From: Lutibacter oceani
GTDB taxonomy: Bacteria; Bacteroidota; Bacteroidia; Flavobacteriales; Flavobacteriaceae
Reading direction: 5' to 3'
Length of the DNA: 64,000 bases
NCBI RefSeq assembly: GCF_003384935.1
Contig: NZ_QTTQ01000009.1
Location: 372,001 to 436,000 of the forward strand
The translations under genes and the position numbers were made by a program. This document shows, piece by piece, positions 56,284 to 64,000 of the stretch. How positions within the stretch are numbered: position 1 is the stretch's first letter; every line of letters starts with the position of its first letter. The notes under the pieces were generated by a model, which saw nothing but the letters and a program-made list of their open reading frames with translations, ran no database searches and had not been told where the DNA came from.

Positions 56284-56313
56284 CAAATATAAGAGTGTTT
56301 TTGATATCTGCAA
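56284..56313 (-). promoter_or_regulatory. Promoter of tRNA-Asp
   Basis: On the minus strand TTG (56313-56311), 19 bases, TATATTTG (56291-56284): a full consensus, 18 bases before the tRNA. Confidence 0.8.
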
Positions 56314-56330
56314 AGCTTTTTTAATTTTTT

Positions 56331-57254
56331 TTACAAAAATTTCTTCCTACTTATTAAATAAGAAATAAGTACGTTATTAAACCCTTTGTTAATATCAACA
56401 GGAACATATTCAATTTTATATTGCATACACTTCAACTTCAATTCATTAAAGTAATTTTCAACATAGTTCTTGTACTGTTTTTTAACTGTTGAAGAATAAA
56501 TATTAATTTCTTCACCTGTTTCAACATCAACAAATTTTTTGGGTGAGTTCTCAAAATTAAAATCAAATTCTAGTTTTCCATCATAAGTATGAAACAATAC
56601 AACCTCATGTTTGTTATGTTTTAAATGCCTTAACGCGTCAAATAAATCTTTTTCATTTTTTGTAGTTTGAAACATATCTGTAAACAAAAAAACCAACGAT
56701 CTTCTATGAATTTTTTCGGAAATTTCATGTAAAACTTTATACGTATCTGTTGTTAATTTTGATTCACTTTTTAACAAATCATCTAACTGTGTCAATAACA
56801 TCCTTCTATGTCTTTCCCCTCCTTTTGCTGGTGCGTAATAATCGTTCTTATTACTATAAATACTTAATCCAACAGCGTCTCTTTGACGCTTTAAAATCTC
56901 CATTAAGGCTGCCGAAGCAATTGCCGAAAAAGTAATTTTGGTTAAATTATCTATTGAAGGGTTTTTAATTATTGGATAATGCATAGATGCAGAATTATCA
57001 ATAATTAAATGGCATCTCAAATTGGTTTCTTCTTCATATCTTTTTACAAATAATTTTTTCGTTTTTGCATATAACTTCCAATCTATATGTCGTGTACTTT
57101 CACCTTTATTGTACAACCTATGCTCCGCAAATTCAACTGAAAAACCGTGAAACGGACTTTTATGCATACCCGTAATAAATCCTTCTACAACCTGATTTGC
57201 CAACAATTCAAGGTTATTTAATTCTGAAAGATGTTTTACTGATAAGGTCTTCAT
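56331..57254 (-). CDS. DUF58 domain protein
   Basis: The 307-residue cytoplasmic protein has the DUF58 core: FAEHRLYNKGESTRHIDWKL (residues about 43-62), then a von Willebrand A-like fold with the metal site IDNSASM near 95 and a TDMFQTT strand near 190. DUF58 proteins usually work with a MoxR-type AAA ATPase and are thought to be chaperone partners. No moxR is next to it here. It lies upstream of tRNA-Asp on the same strand. Confidence 0.9.
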   Translation of the reverse strand: MKTLSVKHLSELNNLELLANQVVEGFITGMHKSPFHGFSVEFAEHRLYNKGESTRHIDWKLYAKTKKLFVKRYEEETNLRCHLIIDNSASMHYPIIKNPSIDNLTKITFSAIASAALMEILKRQRDAVGLSIYSNKNDYYAPAKGGERHRRMLLTQLDDLLKSESKLTTDTYKVLHEISEKIHRRSLVFLFTDMFQTTKNEKDLFDALRHLKHNKHEVVLFHTYDGKLEFDFNFENSPKKFVDVETGEEINIYSSTVKKQYKNYVENYFNELKLKCMQYKIEYVPVDINKGFNNVLISYLISRKKFL

Positions 57255-57290
57255 TTTATGTACTTAATACTGGTAAATATACTATTTAAA

Positions 57291-57320
57291 AAGAAAAAGC
57301 CCGACAAATCTGTCGGGCTT
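57291..57320 (-). terminator. Terminator of trxA
   Basis: AAGCCCGACA-GATT-TGTCGGGCTT hairpin on the minus strand followed by TTTTCTTTTT, 25 bases after the trxA stop. Confidence 0.9.
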
Positions 57321-57344
57321 CATAATTATTTTACAAATTTATTT

Positions 57345-57662
57345 TTATAAATGTGCATCAATTTTTTGAGCATAGGTTGCTTTTGGAGCAACACCAACTT
57401 GTTTTTCAACAACTTCTCCTCCTTTAAAAACTAACACAGTAGGAATATTTCTAACCCCATATTTAGCTGCATATTCTTGATTAGAATCTACATCTACTTT
57501 TGCAATTGTTGCTTTTCCTTCATATTCTGTAGTTAATTGATCCATAATTGGAGCAACCATTCTACAAGGACCACACCATGCTGCCCAAAAATCTACCATT
57601 ACAGGTTTGTCAGATTGTAAAACCACTTCGTCAAAGCTTGCATCTGTTACTTCTAATGCCAT
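57345..57662 (-). CDS. trxA: Thioredoxin
   Basis: The 105-residue protein is a classic thioredoxin: FWAAWCGPCRM with the redox Cys pair at 30 and 33, VDVDSNQEYAAKYGVRNIPT with the cis-Pro, and VFKGGEVVEKQVGV. It has no signal peptide, so it acts in the cytoplasm as general disulfide reductant. Its own promoter and terminator make it monocistronic. Confidence 0.97.
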   Translation of the reverse strand: MALEVTDASFDEVVLQSDKPVMVDFWAAWCGPCRMVAPIMDQLTTEYEGKATIAKVDVDSNQEYAAKYGVRNIPTVLVFKGGEVVEKQVGVAPKATYAQKIDAHL

Positions 57663-57702
57663 AATATATTTTTTTAGTTATTTATTTCTTGTTAAACTTA
57701 TA

Positions 57703-57732
57703 CAAAAGTAAACAAATATTTTACCATAACAA
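57703..57732 (-). promoter_or_regulatory. Promoter of trxA
   Basis: On the minus strand TTG (57732-57730), 19 bases, TACTTTTG (57710-57703), a full Bacteroidota consensus 40 bases before the start. Confidence 0.8.
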
Positions 57733-57791
57733 TTCAACATTTATTACTTTTATTTATAAAACTATTAACAAAAACGATTTAAACCAATTTT

Positions 57792-58748
57792 TTAAAACAC
57801 TTCTTTTGCAATTGCCTTAATATTATCAGATTTTCCCATTGAGTAAAAATGAACTACAGGAGCACCTTTGGCTATCAATTCTTTAGATTGTTGTATGGCC
57901 CACTCAATACCTACCTGACGTACTTGCTTATTATCTTTACAACCTTCAATTGCTGCAATTAATTCCTCAGGTAAATCCAATCTAAAAATTTGAGGCAATA
58001 TTTGCTGATGTCTTTTTACTGCAATAGGTTTTATACCCGGAATAATAGGCACTGTAATTCCAATATTTCTGGCTTTTTCAACAAAATCAAAATATTTTTG
58101 ATTGTCAAAAAACATTTGAGTTACTACATAATCAGCTCCAGCGTCAACTTTTTCTTTCAATCTCCTCAAATCCGTATCCATACTTGGTGCTTCCAAATGC
58201 TTTTCTGGATATCCTGCAACGCCAATACAAAAATCAGACTTGTTAGTTGTTTCAATTATATTATGTAAATATTTACCTTGATTCAATTCTTTTATTTGAG
58301 CCACTAAATCTGATGCATAAACATTCCCATCTTTAGTTGGTACAAAATACGGTTCGTGTTTCATGGCATCTCCACGCAATGCCATAATATTATCTAATCC
58401 TAAATAATGACAATCAACTAAAACGTACTCTGTTTCTTCTTTTGTAAAACCTCCACATAACACATGTGGAATTGCATCCACATCATATTTATATTTTAAA
58501 GCTGCACAAATTCCAACTGTTCCCGGACGCATACGTGTCATTTTTTGCTCCAGCAAGCCATTGTCTTTTTTTATATAAACATATTCCTCACGCGAAGTAG
58601 TTACATCAATAAACGGAGGATTAAACTCCATTAACGGATCTACATTATTATATAAATCCTGAATGTTTTGTCCCTTTTGCGGTGGCACAATTTCAAAAGA
58701 AAACAATGTTTTTCCTTTGGCTTGTTTTATGTGATCTGTTACTTTCAT
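57792..58748 (-). CDS. metF: 5,10-methylenetetrahydrofolate reductase
   Basis: The 318-residue flavin enzyme reduces methylene-THF to 5-methyl-THF, the methyl donor for MetH. It shows LFSFEIVPPQKGQN at the N terminus with the catalytic Glu, DVTTSREEYVY, LVDCHYLGLDNIMALRGDAM and VVTQMFFDNQKYF with the PGIKPI loop. It is downstream of metH on the same strand but a 312-base, repeat-bearing gap separates them. Confidence 0.96.
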   Translation of the reverse strand: MKVTDHIKQAKGKTLFSFEIVPPQKGQNIQDLYNNVDPLMEFNPPFIDVTTSREEYVYIKKDNGLLEQKMTRMRPGTVGICAALKYKYDVDAIPHVLCGGFTKEETEYVLVDCHYLGLDNIMALRGDAMKHEPYFVPTKDGNVYASDLVAQIKELNQGKYLHNIIETTNKSDFCIGVAGYPEKHLEAPSMDTDLRRLKEKVDAGADYVVTQMFFDNQKYFDFVEKARNIGITVPIIPGIKPIAVKRHQQILPQIFRLDLPEELIAAIEGCKDNKQVRQVGIEWAIQQSKELIAKGAPVVHFYSMGKSDNIKAIAKEVF

Positions 58749-59060
58749 TTTTTTTGCTTTTTGCCTTTAGTTGCTTGCTCTTAGCTTTAAACAGCAAAAA
58801 CTTTTCAACCTTTAACTTTTTAACTATATTTTTTGGGCGTTTCCTTTCAGGCCGCGCTATTCGTTATATCTTTTTAAAATACTGTCATTACAAAACTTTA
58901 TTTTTTTTAAAGTTTGTGGCAATCTTTCAATTCAAAAGATTACTTCGTCGCAAACTCCTCGTAATGACGTTTTTCAAATTTCAAAAAGGATGCCACTTCT
59001 ATCGCTAACGCATTAAAGACCTAACAGGTTTTAAAACCTGTTAGGTCTCGTAAATTTTAA
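58749..59060. repeat. Repeat-bearing gap between metH and metF
   Basis: It holds one degenerate CGTCATTACGAGGAG-family element (minus orientation, about 58910-58972, GATTACTTCGTCGCAAACTC) and the palindrome AGACCTAACAGG-TTTTAAAA-CCTGTTAGGTCT at 59017-59048, a type widespread in Bacteroidota and here also a possible terminator for metH. No gene is visible. Confidence 0.75.
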
Positions 59061-62000
59061 TTACTCCGCTAAATTAGGATTCAACCATTTTTTTGCGGTT
59101 TCTATATCCATATTTTTTCTAGCTGCAAAATCCTTTACCTGTTCTTCAGTTATTTTACCAACTCCAAAATATTTAGAATTTTCATTCGCAAAATAGTAAC
59201 CCGAAACCGATGCTGCAGGCCACATTGCCAAACTATCTGTTAACTCAACTCCAATAGTTTCTTTTACACTCAATAAATCCCAAATTGTCCATTTTTCTGT
59301 ATGATCCGGACAGGCAGGATAACCTGGAGCCGGTCGAATTCCTTTGTATGCTTCTTTAATCAATTCTTGGTTTGACAGCACTTCATCAGAGCCATAGCCC
59401 CAATATTCAGTTCTTACTTTTTTATGTAAATATTCTGCAAAGGCCTCTGCTAATCTATCAGCCAAAGCCTTAATCATTATCGAATTATAATCATCATGGT
59501 CTTTTTCATATTCCGCAGCTAATTCTGCCGTTCCAAATCCAGTTGAAACACAAAAAGCACCCATATAATCTTTAATTCCAGTTTCCTTTGGAGCAATAAA
59601 ATCTGCCAAAGCAACACTTGGAATCCCTTCTTTCTTTTTCAATTGTTGACGTAAAGTTACAAATTGAACATTCACTTCTTTCCTGTCAGCATCTGAATAA
59701 ATTTCAATATCATCATCATTTACGGAATTCGCTGGAAAAATTCCAAAAACCGCTTTTGCAGTTAATAAGTTTTCATTTAAAATTTTAGCTAACAATAATT
59801 TAGCATCATTAAACAAATTTGTAGCACTTTCACCAACTACTTTATCCGTTAAAATATCTGGGTATTTTCCAGCCAATTCCCAACTTCTAAAAAACGGACT
59901 CCAATCTATATAATCTACCAATTTTGTTAAATCAAAATCTTCAAAAACCTGAATTCCAATAAAATTTGGTTTTGAAATATTAGCAATATCCCAATCTATC
60001 TTAAATTTATTTTTTCGTGCTTCAGCAAGTGTTATATATTCTTTTCTGGTTGATCTGTTTGCAAATCCTTCACGAACTTTTACATAATCAGCTTTAATAT
60101 CGCTAATATATTTTTGGTTTTTTCTTTTATCTAATAAATCCCCAACAACCGTTACAGCCCTGGAAGCATCATGAACATGAACTACAGCATTTTTATATTG
60201 CGGATCAATTTTTACTGCCGTATGCGCTTTTGAAGTTGTTGCTCCACCAATTAACAGTGGGACTTCAAAATTTTGACGTTCCATTTCTTTAGCCAAGTAC
60301 ACCATTTCATCTAAACTAGGTGTAATTAAACCACTTAAACCAATAGCATCTACATTTTCATCTTTTGCAGCTTGAATAATTTTTTCAGGAGCAACCATTA
60401 CACCTAAATCAACAATTTCATAATTATTACAACCTAAAACTACACCAACAATATTTTTACCTATATCGTGCACATCTCCTTTCACCGTTGCCAATAATAT
60501 TTTACCAGCCCCCCTAGCCCCCAAAGGGGGAGCCTCTAATTCTTTCTTGATTTTTGATAACACCAAATCAAGATTTGATAACACCTCTTCATTTGAAAAA
60601 CGAATCACTCGATACCCTTCATTCTCTAACCAAAAAGTTCGTTCCGTATCACTTTCCTTATTTTCTGGCAATTGATGTATTAAACCATCAATTTCAATAA
60701 TTAAATTTGTTTTTAAACAAATAAAATCAGTAATATAATTACCTATTATATGTTGCCGTCTAAATTTATAACCCTCTAATTTTTTTCCACTTAACACATC
60801 CCAAAGTAAAGATTCAGCTTCGGTTGGCTGATTTCTCATTTGTTTCGCATATTCTTTTAATAAACCATACAATACAGGGTTTGCAGTTTCCCAGTGATAA
60901 GTCCCCTTTGGGGATTTAGGGGCTTCCTTTGCAGCGTCAATAAATGGCAATAAATAAGCTACAGCGCGTTTCATAACACGTGCAGATTTAACAACTTGTG
61001 GCAAAAACATTTTCCCTGAACCAAATAAATCCCCTACCACATTCATTCCAATCATTAAGTTTTTTTCAATAACTTCAATTGGCTTTTCAGCTAGCAATCT
61101 AGCCTCTTCAACATCTTCAACAATAAACTCATCTAACCCTTTCACTAAAGAATGAGTAATTCGCTCTTGTAACGATTTTTCACGCCATGACAAATCTACT
61201 TTTCGTTCTTTTGTTGTGCTTACAACACTTTCTGCAAAATCCAACAATCGTTCAGTAGCATCGGCTCTTCTGTCTAAAATAACATCTTCTACACGCTCCA
61301 ATAAATCTTCTGGAATTTCATCATAAACTTCTAACATTGTAGGGTTTACAATTCCAATATTCATTCCTGCCTGTATTGCATAATATAAAAATACGGAGTG
61401 CATAGCTTCTCTAACTGCATTATTTCCTCTAAATGAAAACGACACATTACTTACTCCACCACTTACACTTGCATTTGGCAAATTTTTTCGAACCCAACGT
61501 GTAGCTTCTATAAAATCTATTGCATTTCTTTTATGTTCATCCATTCCTGTTGCTACAGGAAATATGTTTAAATCAAAAATAATATCTTCTGAAGGAAATC
61601 CAACTTTATGAACTAAAACATCATAGGAACGCTTTGCTATTTCTATTCTTCTTTCATAATTATCAGCCTGTCCAACTTCATCAAAAGCCATTACAATAAC
61701 TGCCGCTCCATACATTTTAATCTTTTTGGCTTGCGCTATAAATTGTGCTTCACCTTCTTTTAAACTTATGGAATTTACCACGCATTTACCTTGAGCTACT
61801 TGTAAACCAGCTTCAATGATTTCCCATTTAGAACTGTCAATCATTATTGGTACACGTGCAATATCAGGCTCTGCAGCTATCAAATTCATAAAACGAACCA
61901 TAGATTCTTTTCCGTCCAACAAACCATCATCCATATTTATGTCGATAATTTGAGCACCACCATCAACTTGATCTCTTGCTATCGCTAAGGCTTCATCAAA

Positions 62001-62180
62001 TTTTTCCTCTTTTATCAATCGCAAAAACTTACGTGAACCTGCAACATTGGTACGTTCACCCACATTTATAAAATTACTTTCTGGGGTAATTATTAAAGGT
62101 TCTAAACCTGAAAGTTTCAGCCCCCTAACCCCCGAAGGGGGAACAAATGGTGTTTCTATATTTTTTGTATCGTCTTGCAT
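59061..62180 (-). CDS. metH: Cobalamin-dependent methionine synthase C-terminal part with inserted DUF559 nuclease domain
   Basis: The 1039-residue protein carries the pterin-binding domain (about 25-290, [14 protein letters not shown]), the cobalamin cap (to about 419), the B12 domain with the axial His571 in [11 protein letters not shown], and the AdoMet activation domain with [16 protein letters not shown] near the end. Between cap and B12 domain, where other MetH proteins have a short linker, residues 420-558 form a complete DUF559 endonuclease-like domain, encoded by 60507-60923. The insert is flanked by inverted hairpin repeats and is in frame. Residues 12-20 (VPPSGVRGL) are also repeat-encoded. 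The homocysteine-binding part is a separate gene upstream. The SAM-I riboswitch further upstream should control both. Confidence 0.95.
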   Translation of the reverse strand: MQDDTKNIETPFVPPSGVRGLKLSGLEPLIITPESNFINVGERTNVAGSRKFLRLIKEEKFDEALAIARDQVDGGAQIIDINMDDGLLDGKESMVRFMNLIAAEPDIARVPIMIDSSKWEIIEAGLQVAQGKCVVNSISLKEGEAQFIAQAKKIKMYGAAVIVMAFDEVGQADNYERRIEIAKRSYDVLVHKVGFPSEDIIFDLNIFPVATGMDEHKRNAIDFIEATRWVRKNLPNASVSGGVSNVSFSFRGNNAVREAMHSVFLYYAIQAGMNIGIVNPTMLEVYDEIPEDLLERVEDVILDRRADATERLLDFAESVVSTTKERKVDLSWREKSLQERITHSLVKGLDEFIVEDVEEARLLAEKPIEVIEKNLMIGMNVVGDLFGSGKMFLPQVVKSARVMKRAVAYLLPFIDAAKEAPKSPKGTYHWETANPVLYGLLKEYAKQMRNQPTEAESLLWDVLSGKKLEGYKFRRQHIIGNYITDFICLKTNLIIEIDGLIHQLPENKESDTERTFWLENEGYRVIRFSNEEVLSNLDLVLSKIKKELEAPPLGARGAGKILLATVKGDVHDIGKNIVGVVLGCNNYEIVDLGVMVAPEKIIQAAKDENVDAIGLSGLITPSLDEMVYLAKEMERQNFEVPLLIGGATTSKAHTAVKIDPQYKNAVVHVHDASRAVTVVGDLLDKRKNQKYISDIKADYVKVREGFANRSTRKEYITLAEARKNKFKIDWDIANISKPNFIGIQVFEDFDLTKLVDYIDWSPFFRSWELAGKYPDILTDKVVGESATNLFNDAKLLLAKILNENLLTAKAVFGIFPANSVNDDDIEIYSDADRKEVNVQFVTLRQQLKKKEGIPSVALADFIAPKETGIKDYMGAFCVSTGFGTAELAAEYEKDHDDYNSIMIKALADRLAEAFAEYLHKKVRTEYWGYGSDEVLSNQELIKEAYKGIRPAPGYPACPDHTEKWTIWDLLSVKETIGVELTDSLAMWPAASVSGYYFANENSKYFGVGKITEEQVKDFAARKNMDIETAKKWLNPNLAE
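60507..60923 (-). mobile_element. In-frame DUF559 insertion element in metH
   Basis: A 417-base (139-codon) segment. One end (60507-60533) reads GCCCCCCTAG, CCCCC-AAA-GGGGG; the other (60901-60923) reads GTCCCC-TTT-GGGG, ATTTAGGGGC, its inverted relative. Inside are 22-31-like landmarks of DUF559: [29 protein letters not shown] and [12 protein letters not shown]. The predicted active-site residues (Glu, Asp, E-x-D) are kept, so the domain may still be active. It lacks intein splice residues. Confidence 0.8.
62119..62143. repeat. Hairpin repeat in the 5' end of metH C-terminal part
   Basis: AGCCCCCTAA then CCCCC-GAA-GGGGG on the plus strand, encoding VPPSGVRGL. Inverted partner of 62231-62255. 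Confidence 0.88.
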
Positions 62181-62222
62181 TATTTATATAATAGTAAATT
62201 AGAGCAAATAAAAAATTACCTG

Positions 62223-63236
62223 CTAATTAATTCCCCCTTCGGGGGTTAGGGGGCTTCTTGGCTTATAATCTTTTACCAATTCAGCGATTGCATTAATATG
62301 TGCGGGAGTTGTACCACAACAACCACCAATTATATTAATTAAACTTTTATCTAAATATTCTTTTATTTGGCTCGCCATCATTTCCGGAGTTTCATCATAT
62401 TCCCCAAAAGCATTTGGCAATCCTGCATTTGGATGCGCAGATATTCTTAAATCTGATTTCTGCGCCAACACTTCTAAATGAGGTGTTAACTGACTTGCTC
62501 CTAAAGCACAGTTAAATCCAACCGTTAATAATGGGATATGTGAAACTGAAATTAAAAAAGCTTCAGCAGTTTGTCCAGATAAAGTTCTTCCACTTGCATC
62601 GGTAATTGTTCCACTCAACATAATTGGAATATCAATCTCTTTTTCAGATTTTATTTCTTCAATGGCAAATAAAGCGGCTTTCGCATTTAATGTATCAAAT
62701 ACAGTTTCTACCAATAACAAATCTACGCCACCTTCAATTAAAGCTTCAGCTTGTTGCTTGTATGCTTTTCTTAAATCTTCAAAAGTTACTGCTCTAAAAC
62801 CAGGATCATTTACATCTGGTGACATACTTGCCGTTCTGTTTGTAGGCCCAATTGAACCTGCAACAAAACGCGGTTTATCAGGGTTTTTAGCAGTAAACTC
62901 ATCTGCTACCTCTTTTGCTATTTTAGCCGATTGATAATTCAATTCATATACAAAATCCTCCATTTCATAATCAGCCATTGCAATTGTAGTAGATGAAAAT
63001 GTATTGGTTTCTATAATATCAGCTCCCGCTTCTAAATATTTTGCGTGAATTGCTTTAATTGCTTTTGGCTGAGTAATTGAAAGCATATCATTATTTCCTT
63101 TCACAGAAATATGAAAATCTTTAAATTTTTCACCTCTATAATCCTCTTCAGTAAATTTAAACTGTTGAATCATAGTTCCCATTGCTCCATCGAGCACGAG
63201 GATTTTATTTTTTAATATGTTTCGGATATCTTCCAT
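62223..63236 (-). CDS. metH: Methionine synthase N-terminal part: homocysteine S-methyltransferase
   Basis: The 337-residue protein is the zinc-dependent homocysteine-binding domain of MetH. It begins [20 protein letters not shown], has the first zinc Cys in [11 protein letters not shown] (about 237-247) and the Cys pair in [11 protein letters not shown] near the end. In most bacteria this domain is fused to the rest of MetH; here it is separate, with 42 bases between stop and next start. The last residues ([10 protein letters not shown]) are encoded by a hairpin repeat whose inverted partner lies in the next gene. Confidence 0.95.
   Translation of the reverse strand: MEDIRNILKNKILVLDGAMGTMIQQFKFTEEDYRGEKFKDFHISVKGNNDMLSITQPKAIKAIHAKYLEAGADIIETNTFSSTTIAMADYEMEDFVYELNYQSAKIAKEVADEFTAKNPDKPRFVAGSIGPTNRTASMSPDVNDPGFRAVTFEDLRKAYKQQAEALIEGGVDLLLVETVFDTLNAKAALFAIEEIKSEKEIDIPIMLSGTITDASGRTLSGQTAEAFLISVSHIPLLTVGFNCALGASQLTPHLEVLAQKSDLRISAHPNAGLPNAFGEYDETPEMMASQIKEYLDKSLINIIGGCCGTTPAHINAIAELVKDYKPRSPLTPEGGIN
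62231..62255. repeat. Hairpin repeat at the 3' end of metH N-terminal part
   Basis: TTCCCCC-TTC-GGGGG then TTAGGGGGCT on the plus strand, encoding SPLTPEGG on the minus strand. Inverted partner of 62119-62143. Confidence 0.88.
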
Positions 63237-63298
63237 TTTATAAATTTGGCATAAACATAGGAAGTTAATAAGAAGAAATACTTTGTAAAGTATTGTAT

Positions 63299-63397
63299 GT
63301 TATCTTTCCATTATTTTGGTAGAATGTAGCACCTTCTTTCTTTTTAAAGGGTTGCCAAGGCTTCAACAGGTCTATTCCCTCTGCCTTTCTTAATAAC
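63299..63397 (-). ncRNA. SAM-I (S-box) riboswitch
   Basis: On the minus strand the leader reads GGCAGAGGGA, then ACCTGTTGAAGCCTTGGCAA CCC and, after a short A/G-rich loop, AAGGTGCTACATTCTACC. These are the ordered S-box elements (AGAGG-GGA, GATGAAACC-like, GGCAACC, GGTGC-A-TTC). GTTAT at 63397-63393 can pair with ATAAC at 63303-63299 to close P1. It lies 60 bases before the metH N-terminal gene and should repress it when SAM is plentiful. Confidence 0.88.
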
Positions 63398-63422
63398 TAA
63401 ATGTATGTTTATGAACTTTTTG

Positions 63423-63453
63423 CAAAGAAACGGCATATTCTTATAAATTACAA
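63423..63453 (-). promoter_or_regulatory. Likely promoter of the metH leader
   Basis: On the minus strand TTG (63453-63451), 20 bases, TTTCTTTG (63430-63423): one mismatch to TAnnTTTG and one base longer spacer than usual, but correctly placed just before the riboswitch. Confidence 0.45.
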
Positions 63454-63478
63454 ACAGCAATTAATAATTTATGAAGTT

Positions 63479-64000
63479 CTAAAGCAATTTTTCTGTTAAT
63501 TGATTCAATTGGTTCACTTTATCACTAAAATTACCTTTAATTGTTTTTCTAAATTTATTTAAGTTTTCAGCCAACTCATTAATATTTTCAGGAATTATAT
63601 CTTCTAAAAACTGACGTAATCTTTTTGCCAGTGTTGGTGATTTTCCATTGGTTGAAATTGCTATTTTAATATTCCCTTTTGTAACGATTCCTCCTAAATA
63701 AAAATCACATAAACTTGGTGTATCGGCAACATTTACAATAATATTATTAGCTTTACAATCCGCATAAATTTGTTTATTAATTTCTATATTATTTGTTGCT
63801 GCAATTACCAATTGCTTGTTTTTTAATGCCAACTTATTATAAGGTGCTTTTAGCAATGAAACTTGATATTTATTTGCTAAACGTAAAAAATCTTCATCAA
63901 AATCTTTTGAAACAACCAAAACAGTTGCATTAGGACTCGATTTCAATAAAAATGATAGTTTTTCTAATCCCACGGTTCCCCCGCCAACAATTAATACATT
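63479..64000 (-). CDS. Siroheme synthase N-terminal domain protein (precorrin-2 dehydrogenase/ferrochelatase), partial
   Basis: The frame stays open to the right edge of the window, so the start is missing. The visible 173 residues begin NVLIVGGGTVGLEKLSFLLK, the NAD-binding GGG-x2-G motif of Met8p/CysG N-terminal domains, with the usual Ala replaced by Gly. VNVADTPSLCDFYLGGIVTK and the loop IAISTNGKSPTLAKRLRQFL follow, the latter holding the family S/T-x-G-x-S/A-P signature. It should oxidise precorrin-2 and may insert iron to make siroheme for sulfite or nitrite reductase. It ends before the metH leader. Confidence 0.9.
   Translation of the reverse strand, partial: NVLIVGGGTVGLEKLSFLLKSSPNATVLVVSKDFDEDFLRLANKYQVSLLKAPYNKLALKNKQLVIAATNNIEINKQIYADCKANNIIVNVADTPSLCDFYLGGIVTKGNIKIAISTNGKSPTLAKRLRQFLEDIIPENINELAENLNKFRKTIKGNFSDKVNQLNQLTEKLL

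Noticed and set aside
59017-59048. The 32-base palindrome after metH as an insertion-sequence end
   Set aside because: There is no transposase and no second copy in the window; it is better read as a dispersed palindrome that may act as terminator.
60507-60923. The MetH insertion as an intein
   Set aside because: The insert starts APKSPKG and ends GARGA. There is no Cys/Ser at the first position, no His-Asn at the end and no Hedgehog/intein splicing blocks.

Overview
The window looks like a chromosome segment of a marine or aquatic Flavobacteriaceae bacterium (phylum Bacteroidota). The evidence is strong AT richness, Bacteroidota-type promoters (TTG-N17-20-TAnnTTTG) at several genes, a secreted metalloprotease with a type IX secretion sorting domain, many lipoproteins with a Cys lipobox, a MetH split into two proteins, and several families of dispersed palindromic repeats typical of this phylum. 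The genus cannot be fixed from the sequence alone.

Region 1 (1-36,945, all minus strand) is a large surface-polysaccharide locus, read from right to left. It opens with rfbA-rfbC-rfbD-rfbB (dTDP-L-rhamnose) behind a clear promoter, followed by a UDP-GlcNAc 4-epimerase and a UDP-HexNAc 6-dehydrogenase, UDP-glucose 6-dehydrogenase and a Gfo/Idh/MocA oxidoreductase. A PAPS-making block follows (cysQ, DUF2061, cysC, cysD, cysN), interrupted by a four-helix-bundle gene. After a 1 kb repeat array come a Wzx flippase, a DegT aminotransferase, WbqC and a sulfotransferase. Next are eleven glycosyltransferases (GT2 and GT4), a pyruvyl transferase, a hexapeptide acetyltransferase, two Wzy/EpsG-like polymerases, a second Wzx, a PglC-type initiating sugar-phosphate transferase, and the start of a PglD-type acetyltransferase cut by the window edge. 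The logical product is a sulfated, rhamnose- and uronate-containing polysaccharide.

Region 2 (36,946-50,513) is mixed. It holds a 49-residue orphan gene with its own terminator, a lipoprotein with a calcium-binding repeat, a YceI/cytochrome c/DUF5777 operon divergent from a membrane-bound LytTR regulator, and an ankyrin lipoprotein/acyltransferase/serine hydrolase/amidohydrolase operon divergent from a membrane regulator with an N-terminal AraC-type helix-turn-helix. Region 3 (50,514-56,266) holds a 1728-residue T9SS-secreted metalloprotease. It lies between tRNA-Asp and a 14-nt copy of that tRNA's 3' end, as expected for a tRNA-targeted insertion. Region 4 (56,267-64,000) has a DUF58 gene, trxA, metF, split metH under a SAM-I riboswitch, and the edge of a siroheme synthase gene.

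The most unusual signal is a family of G/C-rich hairpin repeats (CCCC-loop-GGGG plus TTAGGGG) that recur inside coding sequences and are read through in frame. They flank a DUF559 (Vsr-like) endonuclease domain twice: once as a free-standing gene (981-1385), and once as a 139-residue in-frame insertion in the middle of MetH. A further inverted pair brackets the point where MetH is split, and a solo copy lies inside a glycosyltransferase. This looks like an endonuclease-associated repeat that invades genes without breaking them.
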